Assembly (NCBI GenBank): GCA_002305725.1
Contig: DBQM01000056.1
Location: forward strand, 77,746-102,695
Direction of reading: 5' to 3'
Source: Ruminococcus sp. UBA1394
GTDB lineage: Bacteria; Bacillota; Clostridia; Oscillospirales; Ruminococcaceae
DNA length: 24,950 nt
The notes below the pieces were generated by a model. It was not told the DNA's origin, did no database searches, and was given only the letters and a program-made list of their open reading frames with translations. How positions within the stretch are numbered: position 1 is the stretch's first letter; each line of letters begins with the position of its first letter. This document shows positions 1 through 7,857 of this stretch, piece by piece. The translations under genes were made by a program, and so were the position numbers.

Positions 1-53
1 TCTGCAAGCAGATGTGCGGCAAAGTCGTCAGACGTTAATTGTGCGGTGTTGCC

Positions 54-491
54 TTAAATACAGTAATCATTTCCGTAAGACTGTGCGCTTTTATCAATTA
101 TATCCTGTAGTGTAATGCCGTCAAGGTAATCGGTAACCGCCTTGTAAAGTCCTCTCCAGACCGGAAGTGTCATACATTCTCCTGCACGTTCGCAGTCAAC
201 CGGTTCGTATTCAAGACAGGCAACCGGTGCAAGACTGCCCTCTGTGACACGCAGTATTTCGCCCACTGTGTACTTGTCAGGGGTTTTGATAAGACGGTAG
301 CCGCCGTGATTTCCACGGTTTGTTTTCAGCATTCCGGATTTGTTCATAAGCGGTACTATCTGTTCAAGATATTTTTTTGAAACATTCTGACGCTCCGCTA
401 TATCTTTAAGAGAAACAAAATCTTCTCCCTGATTCATTGCAAGATCAAGCATCATTCGCAGTACATACCTGCCCTTTGTGGAAATTTTCAT
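54..491 (-). CDS. Rrf2-family transcriptional regulator
   Basis: A 145-residue DNA-binding regulator of the Rrf2 family (relatives: IscR, CymR, NsrR). The N-terminal winged helix starts with the typical MKISTKGRYVLRMMLDLA and carries the wing motif GNHGGYRL near residues 60-67. Three cysteines, C92, C100 and C106, sit where IscR-type members bind an iron-sulfur cluster; the C-x7-C-x5-C spacing is slightly longer than in E. coli IscR. So an Fe-S or redox sensor is likely, but CymR-type regulation of sulfur metabolism cannot be excluded. The start is fixed by an AAGGAGGAG ribosome site just upstream. It lies 65 bp downstream of purL on the same strand, with a strong hairpin in the gap. No isc/suf or cysteine genes are visible in the window, so its targets are unknown. 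Confidence 0.9.
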   Translation of the reverse strand: MKISTKGRYVLRMMLDLAMNQGEDFVSLKDIAERQNVSKKYLEQIVPLMNKSGMLKTNRGNHGGYRLIKTPDKYTVGEILRVTEGSLAPVACLEYEPVDCERAGECMTLPVWRGLYKAVTDYLDGITLQDIIDKSAQSYGNDYCI

Positions 492-509
492 ATTGCTCCT
501 CCTTTTTTA

Positions 510-546
510 TAAAACCTGTCCTCACATTCCGGGAGAACAGGTTTTA
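510..546 (-). terminator. Hairpin between purL and the Rrf2 gene
   Basis: A 14-bp inverted repeat (arms 510-523 and 533-546, one G-U pair) with a 9-nt loop. On the minus strand the 3' arm ends in TTTTA and is followed by A-rich sequence and the ribosome site of the Rrf2 gene, so the U-tract is short. It may be a leaky purL terminator, or a processing or protective structure in a purL-rrf2 transcript. Confidence 0.5.
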
Positions 547-556
547 TCTGATAATT

Positions 557-3500
557 TTACTTAAAGTATCTTACGCCGTTTTCAAAAATCTTCTGATCCT
601 TGTTTCCGGCAACGTTTTTGCATACGTCATAGCCGATACGCTCGCTGTGACCCATTTTACCGAGAATACGTCCGTCCGGAGAAGTGATACCCTCGATAGC
701 CTCCATAGATGTGTTCGGATTGTATCTGATATCCATAGACGGCTTGCCGTTTAAGTCAACATACTGTGTTGCAATCTGACCGTTGTTTGCAAGCTTTACG
801 ATAAGCGACTGCGGAGCAACGAATCTGCCCTCGCCGTGTGAAATCGGAATTGTGTGGATATCGCCTACATTGCAGTCAGCAAGCCACGGGGACTTGTTTG
901 ACGCAATTCTTGTGTTTACCATCATTGACTGGTGTCTTGCGATTGTGTTGAAAGTAAGTGTAGGTGATTCCTGTGTCATGTCTGTGATTTCGCCGAACGG
1001 TACAAGACCAAGCTTGATAAGTGCCTGGAAACCGTTGCAGATACCCAGCATAAGACCATCACGCTTTTTGAGCAGCTCGTGAACAGCGTCCTTAACCTTT
1101 GGATTTCTGAAGAATGCGGTAATGAACTTTCCGCTTCCCTCCGGTTCGTCACCGCCGCTGAAACCGCCCGGAATCATGATAATCTGTGACTGTGAAATAA
1201 TTCTTACAGCCTCGTCAACCGATTCCTCAATTGCAGACGCACTCAGGTTCTTTACTACCATTACCTCCGGATCGCCGCCGGCTCTCTCAAAGGCTCTTGC
1301 TGTATCGTATTCGCAGTTTGTACCCGGGAATACAGGGATAAATATTTTAGGTTTAGCCGCCTTGATTGTCGGGAACGCTCTCTTCTTTGCGTCGTATTCA
1401 TAGGACTCAACAGCTGAAAGAACAGTCTTTATTCTGCAAGGGAATACCGGTTCAAGCTTGCTTTCCCATGTCTTCTGGAGTGAATCAAGTGAAAGTGTGT
1501 AATCCTTTGCGAAAATGTTGTATTCCTCGGTTGTTTTACCGATTGCTGTTTCGCCGTCCTTTTCAGCACCGTTCAGTTCGATTATGAATGCGCCGTAATG
1601 AGGCATGAACAGTTCTTCCTCTGTCAGCTTTCTCTCAAACTCAAAGCCTATCCTGTTGCCGAAACACATCTTTGCAAGACCCTCAGCGATACCGCCGCCG
1701 GAAACAGTCCATACAGCCTTTGCACGTCCGCTTTCAATCATTTCCTCAACCTGTTTAAAGCATGCCTTTACACTATCAAATACCGGCAGACTGTTTTCGT
1801 CATATTCCGGTTTGATAACGACTACAACGTCACCAGCGTCCTTGAATTCCGGAGAAACAACCTTTCTGCTTGAAGCAGTTGAAACTGCAAATGAAACAAG
1901 TGTCGGAGGAACGTCGATATTCTCGAAAGTACCGGACATTGAGTCCTTTCCGCCGATTGCTCCGCAGCCCATTTCAAGCTGTGCCTTGAATGCACCGAGA
2001 AGTGCCGCTAACGGTTTGCCCCAGCGCTCCGGAGTGCCCTGTGTTCTTTCAAAGTATTCCTGGAAAGTCAGCCAGCAGTGCTCAGACTTACCGCCTGCCG
2101 CAACTACCTTTGCAATAGACTCGATAACTGCCAGTATAGCACCGTGATAAGGGCTCTTTTCGCTGACAAACGGGTTATATCCCCAGCCCATTACAGAACA
2201 GGTGTCTGTCTGACCGTGGAGTACCGGAATTTTTGCAGCCATAGCCTGTGTAGGAGTAAGCTGATACTTTCCGCCGAACGGCATGAGAACTGTTGACGCA
2301 CCGATTGTGGAGTCAAACTTCTCAACAAGTCCCTTCTGTGAGCAGACATTGAGGTTAGCCATAAGAGCGTCCCATCCCTCCGGATTGTCTGCGTAAGGAC
2401 AGATAGCCTTTGTGTCCGGCTTTTCAATTGTGATATCTGTATATTTCGGCGCACCGTTTGAGTTTAAGAACTCTCTTGAAAGGTCAACAATAGTAACGCC
2501 ATTCCAGTTCATTTTAAGTCTTGGCTCGTCCACAACGTCCGCAACAACAGTTGCTTCAAGGTTTTCCTTTGCAGCTTCTGCCAGGAACTTTTCTGTGTCT
2601 TCCTTGGCGATTACAACAGCCATTCTCTCCTGTGATTCTGAAATTGCAATTTCAGTACCGTCCAGTCCCTCATACTTTTTAGGAACTGCGTTTAAGTCGA
2701 TTACAAGACCGTCTGTCAGCTCGCCGATTGCAACTGAAACACCGCCTGCACCGAAGTCGTTGCAGCGCTTTATCATCTTTGTAACGTCCGGATTTCTGAA
2801 TAAACGCTGGAGCTTTCTTTCTTCCGGCGGATTACCCTTCTGTACTTCTGCACCGCAGTGTTCAAGGGATTCAAGAGTGTGTGACTTTGAAGAACCTGTT
2901 GCACCGCCGCAGCCGTCACGGCCTGTCTTACCGCCCAGGAGTACCACAACATCTCCTGCAACAGGAGCCTCACGTCTGATATTTTCAGCAGGTGCCGCAC
3001 CAACTACCGCACCGATTTCCAGTCTTTTTGCAACATAGCCCGGGTGGTAGATTTCAGAAACGTGACCTGTTGCAAGACCTATCTGGTTACCGTAGGAGCT
3101 GTAGCCGTTAGCAGCGCCCACAGTGATTTTTCTCTGAGGCAGCTTGCCTGTGATTGTGTCCTCAACCGGTACAAGCGGATTTGCCGCACCGGTAACTCTC
3201 ATTGCCTGATAAACGTATGAACGTCCTGAAAGCGGGTCTCTGATAGCGCCGCCAAGACAGGTTGCCGCACCGCCGAAAGGCTCGATTTCTGTCGGGTGGT
3301 TGTGAGTCTCATTCTTGAACATGAGAATCCAGTCTTCTTCGTTTCCGTCAACATTAACCTTGATTTTAACGGAACAGGCGTTGATTTCTTCGCTCTCGTC
3401 AAGGTCGTTCAATTTGCCGTCTGCTTTAAGCTTCTTAGCGGCAATTGTTGCAAGGTCCATGAGCGTAAGAGGTTTCTGCTCACGTCCCAGGTCGTTTCTT

Positions 3501-4261
3501 ACCTCGATGTACTCGTCATAGGTTTCCTTGATATAGTCTGTGTCGATTTTTACATTTTCAATATTTGTTGAGAATGTAGTATGACGGCAGTGGTCAGACC
3601 AGTAAGTATCAATCATTCTGATTTCAGTAATTGTAGGGTCACGCTTTTCAGTATCTCTGAAATATGACTGGCAGAACTTGATATCGTCAAAGTCCATAGC
3701 AAGACCAAATTCCTTGATGAAAGCGTCAAGTCCCTTATCATTTAAGCGGATAAAGTTTTCAAGGACTTCAACCTTTTCCGGAATGTCATAGTTTGTGTCA
3801 AGAGTCTTTACTGTGTCGAGTGACGCCTCTCTGCTCTCAACAGGGTTGATGAGGTATGACTTCAGCTTTTCAAATTCAGCGTCGGTGATATTTCCGTCAA
3901 TGATGTAAACTCTTGCGTTCTTGACACGGCAGCGTTCTTTCTGTGTCAGAATCTGAATACACTGCTCGCAGCTGTCTGCACGCTGGTCAAACTGTCCCGG
4001 AAGATATTCAACAGCGAAAACCCTTTCGTTGTTTATCAGTACAGGCATTTCCTTATAGGTCACGTCAACTGCCGGTTCTGAAAAGACAGTATTGACGGAC
4101 ATTTCAAAATCTTCCTCGCTTAAATTGTCAGCGTCATAGCGGTTTAATATTCTTACGTTGTTAAGATTCAGTCTGAGCGCTGTCTGAACGTCGCTCATAA
4201 CAGACTTTGCCTCAACGGCAAATTCCGGTTTCTTTTCCACATAAATTCGGAATACAGACAT
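557..4261 (-). CDS. purL: Phosphoribosylformylglycinamidine synthase (large single-chain form)
   Basis: Catalyses the fourth step of de novo purine synthesis: FGAR, glutamine and ATP to FGAM, in the cytoplasm. This is the long one-chain form (1234 aa) with all parts fused: an N-terminal PurS-like region, two AIR-synthase-type halves, and a C-terminal glutaminase from about residue 970. Visible motifs are YWSDHCRHTTF at 220-230, NETHNHPTEIEPFGG (substrate loop), GGKDSMSGTF in the second half, the nucleophile Cys1075 in LGICNGFQ, and ISHGEGRF plus the terminal HSERIGYD of the glutaminase. The frame could open at 4273, but the ATG at 4261 is preferred: it has GGAG six bases upstream and gives MSVFRIYVEKKPEF, the usual start of clostridial homologues. 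No other purine gene and no purine riboswitch is seen nearby. The 98-bp gap upstream shows only a weak AAGGAATT/AATTCC dyad and no convincing promoter. Confidence 0.97.
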   Translation of the reverse strand: MSVFRIYVEKKPEFAVEAKSVMSDVQTALRLNLNNVRILNRYDADNLSEEDFEMSVNTVFSEPAVDVTYKEMPVLINNERVFAVEYLPGQFDQRADSCEQCIQILTQKERCRVKNARVYIIDGNITDAEFEKLKSYLINPVESREASLDTVKTLDTNYDIPEKVEVLENFIRLNDKGLDAFIKEFGLAMDFDDIKFCQSYFRDTEKRDPTITEIRMIDTYWSDHCRHTTFSTNIENVKIDTDYIKETYDEYIEVRNDLGREQKPLTLMDLATIAAKKLKADGKLNDLDESEEINACSVKIKVNVDGNEEDWILMFKNETHNHPTEIEPFGGAATCLGGAIRDPLSGRSYVYQAMRVTGAANPLVPVEDTITGKLPQRKITVGAANGYSSYGNQIGLATGHVSEIYHPGYVAKRLEIGAVVGAAPAENIRREAPVAGDVVVLLGGKTGRDGCGGATGSSKSHTLESLEHCGAEVQKGNPPEERKLQRLFRNPDVTKMIKRCNDFGAGGVSVAIGELTDGLVIDLNAVPKKYEGLDGTEIAISESQERMAVVIAKEDTEKFLAEAAKENLEATVVADVVDEPRLKMNWNGVTIVDLSREFLNSNGAPKYTDITIEKPDTKAICPYADNPEGWDALMANLNVCSQKGLVEKFDSTIGASTVLMPFGGKYQLTPTQAMAAKIPVLHGQTDTCSVMGWGYNPFVSEKSPYHGAILAVIESIAKVVAAGGKSEHCWLTFQEYFERTQGTPERWGKPLAALLGAFKAQLEMGCGAIGGKDSMSGTFENIDVPPTLVSFAVSTASSRKVVSPEFKDAGDVVVVIKPEYDENSLPVFDSVKACFKQVEEMIESGRAKAVWTVSGGGIAEGLAKMCFGNRIGFEFERKLTEEELFMPHYGAFIIELNGAEKDGETAIGKTTEEYNIFAKDYTLSLDSLQKTWESKLEPVFPCRIKTVLSAVESYEYDAKKRAFPTIKAAKPKIFIPVFPGTNCEYDTARAFERAGGDPEVMVVKNLSASAIEESVDEAVRIISQSQIIMIPGGFSGGDEPEGSGKFITAFFRNPKVKDAVHELLKKRDGLMLGICNGFQALIKLGLVPFGEITDMTQESPTLTFNTIARHQSMMVNTRIASNKSPWLADCNVGDIHTIPISHGEGRFVAPQSLIVKLANNGQIATQYVDLNGKPSMDIRYNPNTSMEAIEGITSPDGRILGKMGHSERIGYDVCKNVAGNKDQKIFENGVRYFK

Positions 4262-4359
4262 TGTTTGCTCCATTCTCCGCAGTAAAAATAGTTGATTTGA
4301 GGAATTACTGATTAAACCGGCAATTCCTTATATGGCATTTCTGCGGCAACGCCTTATTA

Positions 4360-5673
4360 TCAAACCTCTGTTTCGGAATTAACAATCCTTCCGATACAGC
4401 AGTCAATATTACTCTCTTCTATTTTAACATAAAAAATCGTTCTGCGCAAACTTTTTTCGCATTTTTTTGCAGGAATTTTTATTAATGTGTAATCGGGAGC
4501 ATATCCCTGATGAAATTCGGGGGAACTTTCACGTTCAAAAAGCACCGGAACAGTTTTTCCCACCTGTTTTTTCAGATACTTACTTTGCAAATCGGCGGCA
4601 AGCGCTTTCATTCTGTCCGCACGCTCATGCTTTACCGATTTTGATATCTGCGGACGGTTTGCGGCAGGAGTACTCTTTCTGGGGGAATACTGGAAAACGT
4701 GTATCTTTGCAAACCCGACCTCTTTAACAAATTCCAGCGACTTTTCAAAGTCCTCATCGCTTTCCTCCGGAAAACCAACCATAACGTCTGTGGTTATGGA
4801 GCAGTCCGGAAAGACGGAACGTATTCTGTTTACAATGCTCATGTATTCAGCGGTGTTGTAGTGCCTGTTCATATTGTGAAGTGTCCTGTCACAGCCGCTT
4901 TGCAGGGAAAGGTGAAACTGCGGACAGAACTGCGGCAGCCGGGAAAGTCTGAGCAGGTCTTCATCTGTGATAACTTCCGGTTCAAGAGAGCCAAGCCTTA
5001 CTCTCTCAACTCCTTTTATCTTACAGCACTCCTCAACTGCGTCCGCAAGCCTTAATCCAAGCTCTTTGCCGTAAAAGGCAAGGTTTATGCCTACAAGTAC
5101 TATTTCCCTGTGGCCGCTTTCAGCAAGCGCCGCAATTTCCTCTCTGAGATTGTCAAGCGGCTTTGAACGGCAGCGTCCTCTTGCGTAGGGAATGATACAG
5201 TAGGAGCAGAACTGATTACAGCCGTCCTGTATTTTGACAAACGCCCTTGTCTTGTCACCGAAATCGCCGCAGACAGTCCTTTCAAACTCGTCCTCTTTTC
5301 CGTACTGTGAAATGCTCACAACACGCCTGCGCTCTTCGAGAAAGGCGGTTACAAGGGAGAGAATTTTTCCTCTTTCCTTTGTACCGGTCACAATATCCGC
5401 TTCTGGAATCTTCTCCGCCGTTTCCGGAGCAGCCTGGGGCATACAGCCTGTCAGCACGGTTACTGCATTGGGACTGGTCTTTCTGAGCTTTCTGAGGGAA
5501 TAGAGTGACTTGCTGTCACCGGAGGCTGTAACTGTGCATGAATTTATGACGATAACGTCAGACTCCTGTGGATTTTGCGTAATTTCATATCCGTTAGCCG
5601 AAAAATCAGCCTTTATGCTTTCAGTTTCATACTGATTGACTTTACATCCGAAGCTTTCAAAGTAAGCTTTCAT
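4360..5673 (-). CDS. mtaB: tRNA (t6A37) C2-methylthiotransferase MtaB
   Basis: Radical-SAM enzyme that adds a methylthio group to t6A at position 37 of ANN-decoding tRNAs. The N-terminal UPF0004 domain carries the three auxiliary-cluster cysteines C10 (FGCKVNQYE), C46 and C77. The radical-SAM CxxxCxxC motif is C152-x3-C156-x2-C159 (GCNQFCSYC). A C-terminal TRAM-like segment follows from about residue 370. FGCKVNQYETE is characteristic of MtaB rather than MiaB or RimO. The frame extends upstream to 5715, but the ATG at 5673 has AAGGAG seven bases away and matches the family start, giving 437 aa. It has its own sigma-A-like promoter about 110 bp upstream, back to back with that of the HPr-like gene. 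It is followed by purL on the same strand after 98 bp, so read-through is possible. Confidence 0.93.
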   Translation of the reverse strand: MKAYFESFGCKVNQYETESIKADFSANGYEITQNPQESDVIVINSCTVTASGDSKSLYSLRKLRKTSPNAVTVLTGCMPQAAPETAEKIPEADIVTGTKERGKILSLVTAFLEERRRVVSISQYGKEDEFERTVCGDFGDKTRAFVKIQDGCNQFCSYCIIPYARGRCRSKPLDNLREEIAALAESGHREIVLVGINLAFYGKELGLRLADAVEECCKIKGVERVRLGSLEPEVITDEDLLRLSRLPQFCPQFHLSLQSGCDRTLHNMNRHYNTAEYMSIVNRIRSVFPDCSITTDVMVGFPEESDEDFEKSLEFVKEVGFAKIHVFQYSPRKSTPAANRPQISKSVKHERADRMKALAADLQSKYLKKQVGKTVPVLFERESSPEFHQGYAPDYTLIKIPAKKCEKSLRRTIFYVKIEESNIDCCIGRIVNSETEV

Positions 5674-5780
5674 ATTATTCTCCTTTTTATGTGTATATGT
5701 TACAAATTTAAACATTGTTTATTGTATAAAGACTACAAATTATCAACTTAAATAAAAATGACTTATCTGCCTGCCTTTTC

Positions 5781-5809
5781 ATTATACTAAATTTACGAAA
5801 ATTATGCAA
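5781..5809 (-). promoter_or_regulatory. Predicted sigma-A promoter of mtaB
   Basis: On the minus strand a perfect TATAAT (5781-5786) lies 17 bp from a poor -35, TTGCAT (5804-5809). Only 5 bp separate it from the -35 of the divergent promoter, so the two could compete for polymerase or share a regulator. Confidence 0.55.
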
Positions 5810-5814
5810 TCGTA

Positions 5815-5843
5815 TTGACTTTAAAAGCCGCAAGTGGTATTAT
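5815..5843 (+). promoter_or_regulatory. Predicted sigma-A promoter of the HPr-like gene
   Basis: TTGACT (5815-5820), 17-bp spacer, TATTAT (5838-5843). It implies a 5' leader of roughly 75 nt before a near-perfect AAGGAGGT ribosome site at 5911-5918. Promoter and ribosome site together suggest high expression. Confidence 0.75.
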
Positions 5844-5924
5844 ATAGTCAGCGGAAGGGAATAATAATCCTGATACCGCGGAAAGTAAAATATGTGGTTT
5901 TAAGAACTTCAAGGAGGTATTGTT

Positions 5925-6155
5925 ATGGTAAACTACAAAATTTCTCTGGCAGCTATCAATGATGTAAAAGATTTCGTTAATATGGTAATGAAGTATGACT
6001 TCGATGTTGACCTCGTTTCAGGCAGATATGCAGTTGACGCCAAGTCAATTATGGGTATCTTCAGCCTTGACCTTTCAAAGCCTATCGAGCTTAAGGCACA
6101 CACTGACGACCCTGGTGATTTTGAAAAGGATCTTGCTAAATATATCGTTAAATAA
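5925..6155 (+). CDS. HPr-like (Crh-like) protein lacking the active-site histidine
   Basis: A 76-residue protein with the HPr fold signature. The segment KYDFDVDL...VDAKSIMGIFSLDL aligns with the second half of HPr and keeps the regulatory serine (Ser46 of HPr) in AKSIMG. The N-terminal GLHARP-type motif with the PEP-phosphorylated His15 is replaced by AINDVKD, so it cannot carry sugar-PTS phosphotransfer as HPr does. Bacillus Crh has the same pattern, no His15 but a kinase-target Ser46, and acts as a cofactor of CcpA. A Crh-like signalling role is therefore plausible but inferred. It is monocistronic, with its own strong promoter, AAGGAGGT site and terminator. Neither a ptsI nor an hprK gene is in the window. 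Confidence 0.85.
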   Translation: MVNYKISLAAINDVKDFVNMVMKYDFDVDLVSGRYAVDAKSIMGIFSLDLSKPIELKAHTDDPGDFEKDLAKYIVK

Positions 6156-6180
6156 TCATTGACGAAACAATTCTTAAAAA

Positions 6181-6208
6181 CCGTCGGAACATTCCGGCGG
6201 CTTTTTTT
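6181..6208 (+). terminator. Rho-independent terminator of the HPr-like gene
   Basis: Stem CCGTCGG / CCGGCGG (one U-G pair) with a 6-nt loop, then C and seven T residues. It begins 25 bp after the stop codon. Confidence 0.85.
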
Positions 6209-6283
6209 GTGCCGGTTTTACAGGAATATACAATATTCTTACAGATTGTCACCAACTTGTAACGTATTGATATGAAAATACAG

Positions 6284-6312
6284 TTGAAATTTTAATACCC
6301 TTATTGTATAAT
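6284..6312 (+). promoter_or_regulatory. Predicted sigma-A promoter of the PP2C gene
   Basis: TTGAAA (6284-6289), 17-bp spacer and a perfect TATAAT (6307-6312), 44 bp before the start codon. It shows that the phosphatase is transcribed separately from the HPr-like gene. Confidence 0.75.
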
Positions 6313-6356
6313 TATGTGTGATAGTGATTAATTCAACGTAAAATGGTGAGGTTCAA

Positions 6357-7106
6357 ATGTATTATTGCTGTGGTATTACTGACAACGGAATAATGGATCA
6401 TAACGAGGACGCATATCTTATCGGGAAAAAAGTTATGACCTCCGGCAATATTAATACTATGATATCTGCCCCTTTCATTGCGGCTGTGTCGGACGGTGTT
6501 TCCGGTGAAAAGTGCGGGGAGGTTGCGTCGTGCAAGTGCCTTGAACTGCTTAAAGATGTACCCTTTAACTCAAAAACCAATCTTAAAAAGGAGATTCTCA
6601 ATATTCACAGCAGGCTGAAAGCTTTAAGCGCACAGGACAAGTCAAAGCAGAATATGCAGGCGACTCTTTGCGCAGTTGCAATTGATGAAAATGATGTTAT
6701 CCACACTATAAATGTCGGGGATTCAAGAATGTACCGCTACAGAAAGGGCGATATAAAGCAGATATCAAGAGATCAGTCACTGGTTCAGCTGCTTTATGAA
6801 GAGGGTACTATAACTGAGGCTGAAAAGAAAAGCCATGTACACAGAAATATAATTTTTCCGGTTATGGGAAATAACTCAGCAATGCCAAAGCCGGATATCA
6901 AGAATATGCACGAGATAATGAAATACGGCGATGTGATACTGATTTGCTCTGACGGTCTTTCGGACTATGTGACCTGTACAGAGATGGAGGATATTCTGGC
7001 ACTTCCGTCCAATCTCACCAAAAGACTGCAAAAGCTTGTAAAGCTTGCAATTGAAAAGGGCAGCAAGGATAATATAACGATTGTTGCGCTTTGCTGTTAT
7101 GAATAA
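6357..7106 (+). CDS. PP2C-family serine/threonine phosphatase (PrpC/Stp type)
   Basis: A 249-residue cytoplasmic, metal-dependent phosphatase without membrane segments or extra domains. The PP2C motifs appear in order: DHNEDAY near residues 14-20 (metal-ligand Asp), VSDGVSGEKCGE near 44-55, NVGDSRMYRY near 121, SRDQSLVQ near 137, LICSDGLSDYV near 199, and SKDNITIVAL near the C-terminus. The usual DGMGG is DGVSG here. In Firmicutes such an enzyme normally opposes a PASTA-domain kinase (PrkC/StkP), but no kinase gene is adjacent. The neighbours are an HPr-like protein with a regulatory serine upstream and an ECF sigma factor with a PASTA membrane partner downstream. Bacillus PrpC has been implicated in HPr dephosphorylation, which makes the upstream neighbour a possible substrate (inference). 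A GTGAGG-type ribosome site precedes the ATG. Confidence 0.93.
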   Translation: MYYCCGITDNGIMDHNEDAYLIGKKVMTSGNINTMISAPFIAAVSDGVSGEKCGEVASCKCLELLKDVPFNSKTNLKKEILNIHSRLKALSAQDKSKQNMQATLCAVAIDENDVIHTINVGDSRMYRYRKGDIKQISRDQSLVQLLYEEGTITEAEKKSHVHRNIIFPVMGNNSAMPKPDIKNMHEIMKYGDVILICSDGLSDYVTCTEMEDILALPSNLTKRLQKLVKLAIEKGSKDNITIVALCCYE

Positions 7107-7133
7107 ATCAGCTTAATCAGGATTTTCAAATAT

Positions 7134-7213
7134 TCGGGCGAGCAATGCTCTTTTCTGCACCAGTATAAAATATGGTTTTATTTGTAGGGGCGACCATTGG
7201 TCGCCCGTTTTTT
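7134..7213. repeat. REP-like palindromic repeat, copy A, doubling as a terminator
   Basis: Two related palindromic units. The right one (7184-7207) forms the perfect hairpin GGGCGACC-ATT-GGTCGCCC and is followed by six T residues, so it can terminate the PP2C transcript. The left one (7135-7150, CGGGCGAGCAATGCTC) resembles the inverse of the right unit. Both units recur at 16721-16791 in the opposite order. This is a dispersed intergenic repeat used as a terminator. Confidence 0.75.
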
Positions 7214-7338
7214 ACATATATACCGCTAAATTTTTTTCAAAAAAATTTATTTTTGATGCAGTATTTTTTTGATTTCATTCGTTTTATTTACAGAAAGATA
7301 AAAATACCGGTCTGAACGCCGGAAACGGAGGGATGAAA

Positions 7339-7857
7339 ATGAAGAACAAACCACGGCTAACCATGGAAGATTTTTCGGAAAAGTATGATAAGTATTCCCC
7401 CATGCTTTACCGAATATGCATTCTGCGGCTGGGGAACAAGCAGGATGCAGAGGACGCCCTGCAGAACACCTTTATAAAGCTTTACTACAAGTCGCCGGAG
7501 TTTTCCGACTCTGAGGCTGAAAAGGCATGGCTTATAAGAGTGGCGGTCAACTGCTGCAAGGACTTTCAGAAGAGTTTCTGGCAGAAAAACACTGTCGGAC
7601 TGGAAGAAACGGCTGAGATATCAACGGGAGTCATTGAGGACGCAGTGAGGCTGATTGACTTGTTTGAGCTTTCGCCGAAAAACAGAGTAGTGCTGGAACT
7701 TTATTACTATGAGGGCTATTCTGTCAGCGAAATTGCAAAAATACTCAAAATCGGTGAAAACAGCGTTACTTCAAGGCTTTCAAGAGCAAGGAAAAAGCTG
7801 AAAATAGAAATGGAGGCGAACAGTGATGAAAAAAACGGATTTGTACCGGAGCATTGA
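7339..7857 (+). CDS. ECF-type RNA polymerase sigma factor
   Basis: A 172-residue sigma-70 family protein with only regions 2 and 4, the ECF layout. Region 2 includes YSPMLYRICILRLGNKQDAEDALQ and AWLIRVAVNCCKDF; region 4 includes LSPKNRVVLELYYYEGYS and the helix-turn-helix VSEIAKILKIGENSVTSRLSRARKKL. An ATG at 7333 abuts the GGAGGG ribosome site, so the ATG at 7339 (7 bases from GGAGG) is the better start. The 3' end overlaps the next gene by 32 bp, which indicates translational coupling with a probable anti-sigma partner. I could not recognise a target promoter; autoregulation is typical of such pairs. The AT-rich leader holds an 11-bp dyad, TAAATTTTTTT / AAAAAAATTTA, around 7228-7250. Confidence 0.9.
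   Translation: MKNKPRLTMEDFSEKYDKYSPMLYRICILRLGNKQDAEDALQNTFIKLYYKSPEFSDSEAEKAWLIRVAVNCCKDFQKSFWQKNTVGLEETAEISTGVIEDAVRLIDLFELSPKNRVVLELYYYEGYSVSEIAKILKIGENSVTSRLSRARKKLKIEMEANSDEKNGFVPEH

Noticed and set aside
1605..3038. Long antisense frames within purL (up to about 208 residues)
   Set aside because: Serine/proline-rich shadow translations of a highly conserved gene, without ribosome sites or domains.
4262..4359. Purine riboswitch or promoter before purL
   Set aside because: No purine-aptamer conserved loops and no convincing -35/-10 pair; only a weak AAGGAATT/AATTCC dyad is visible.
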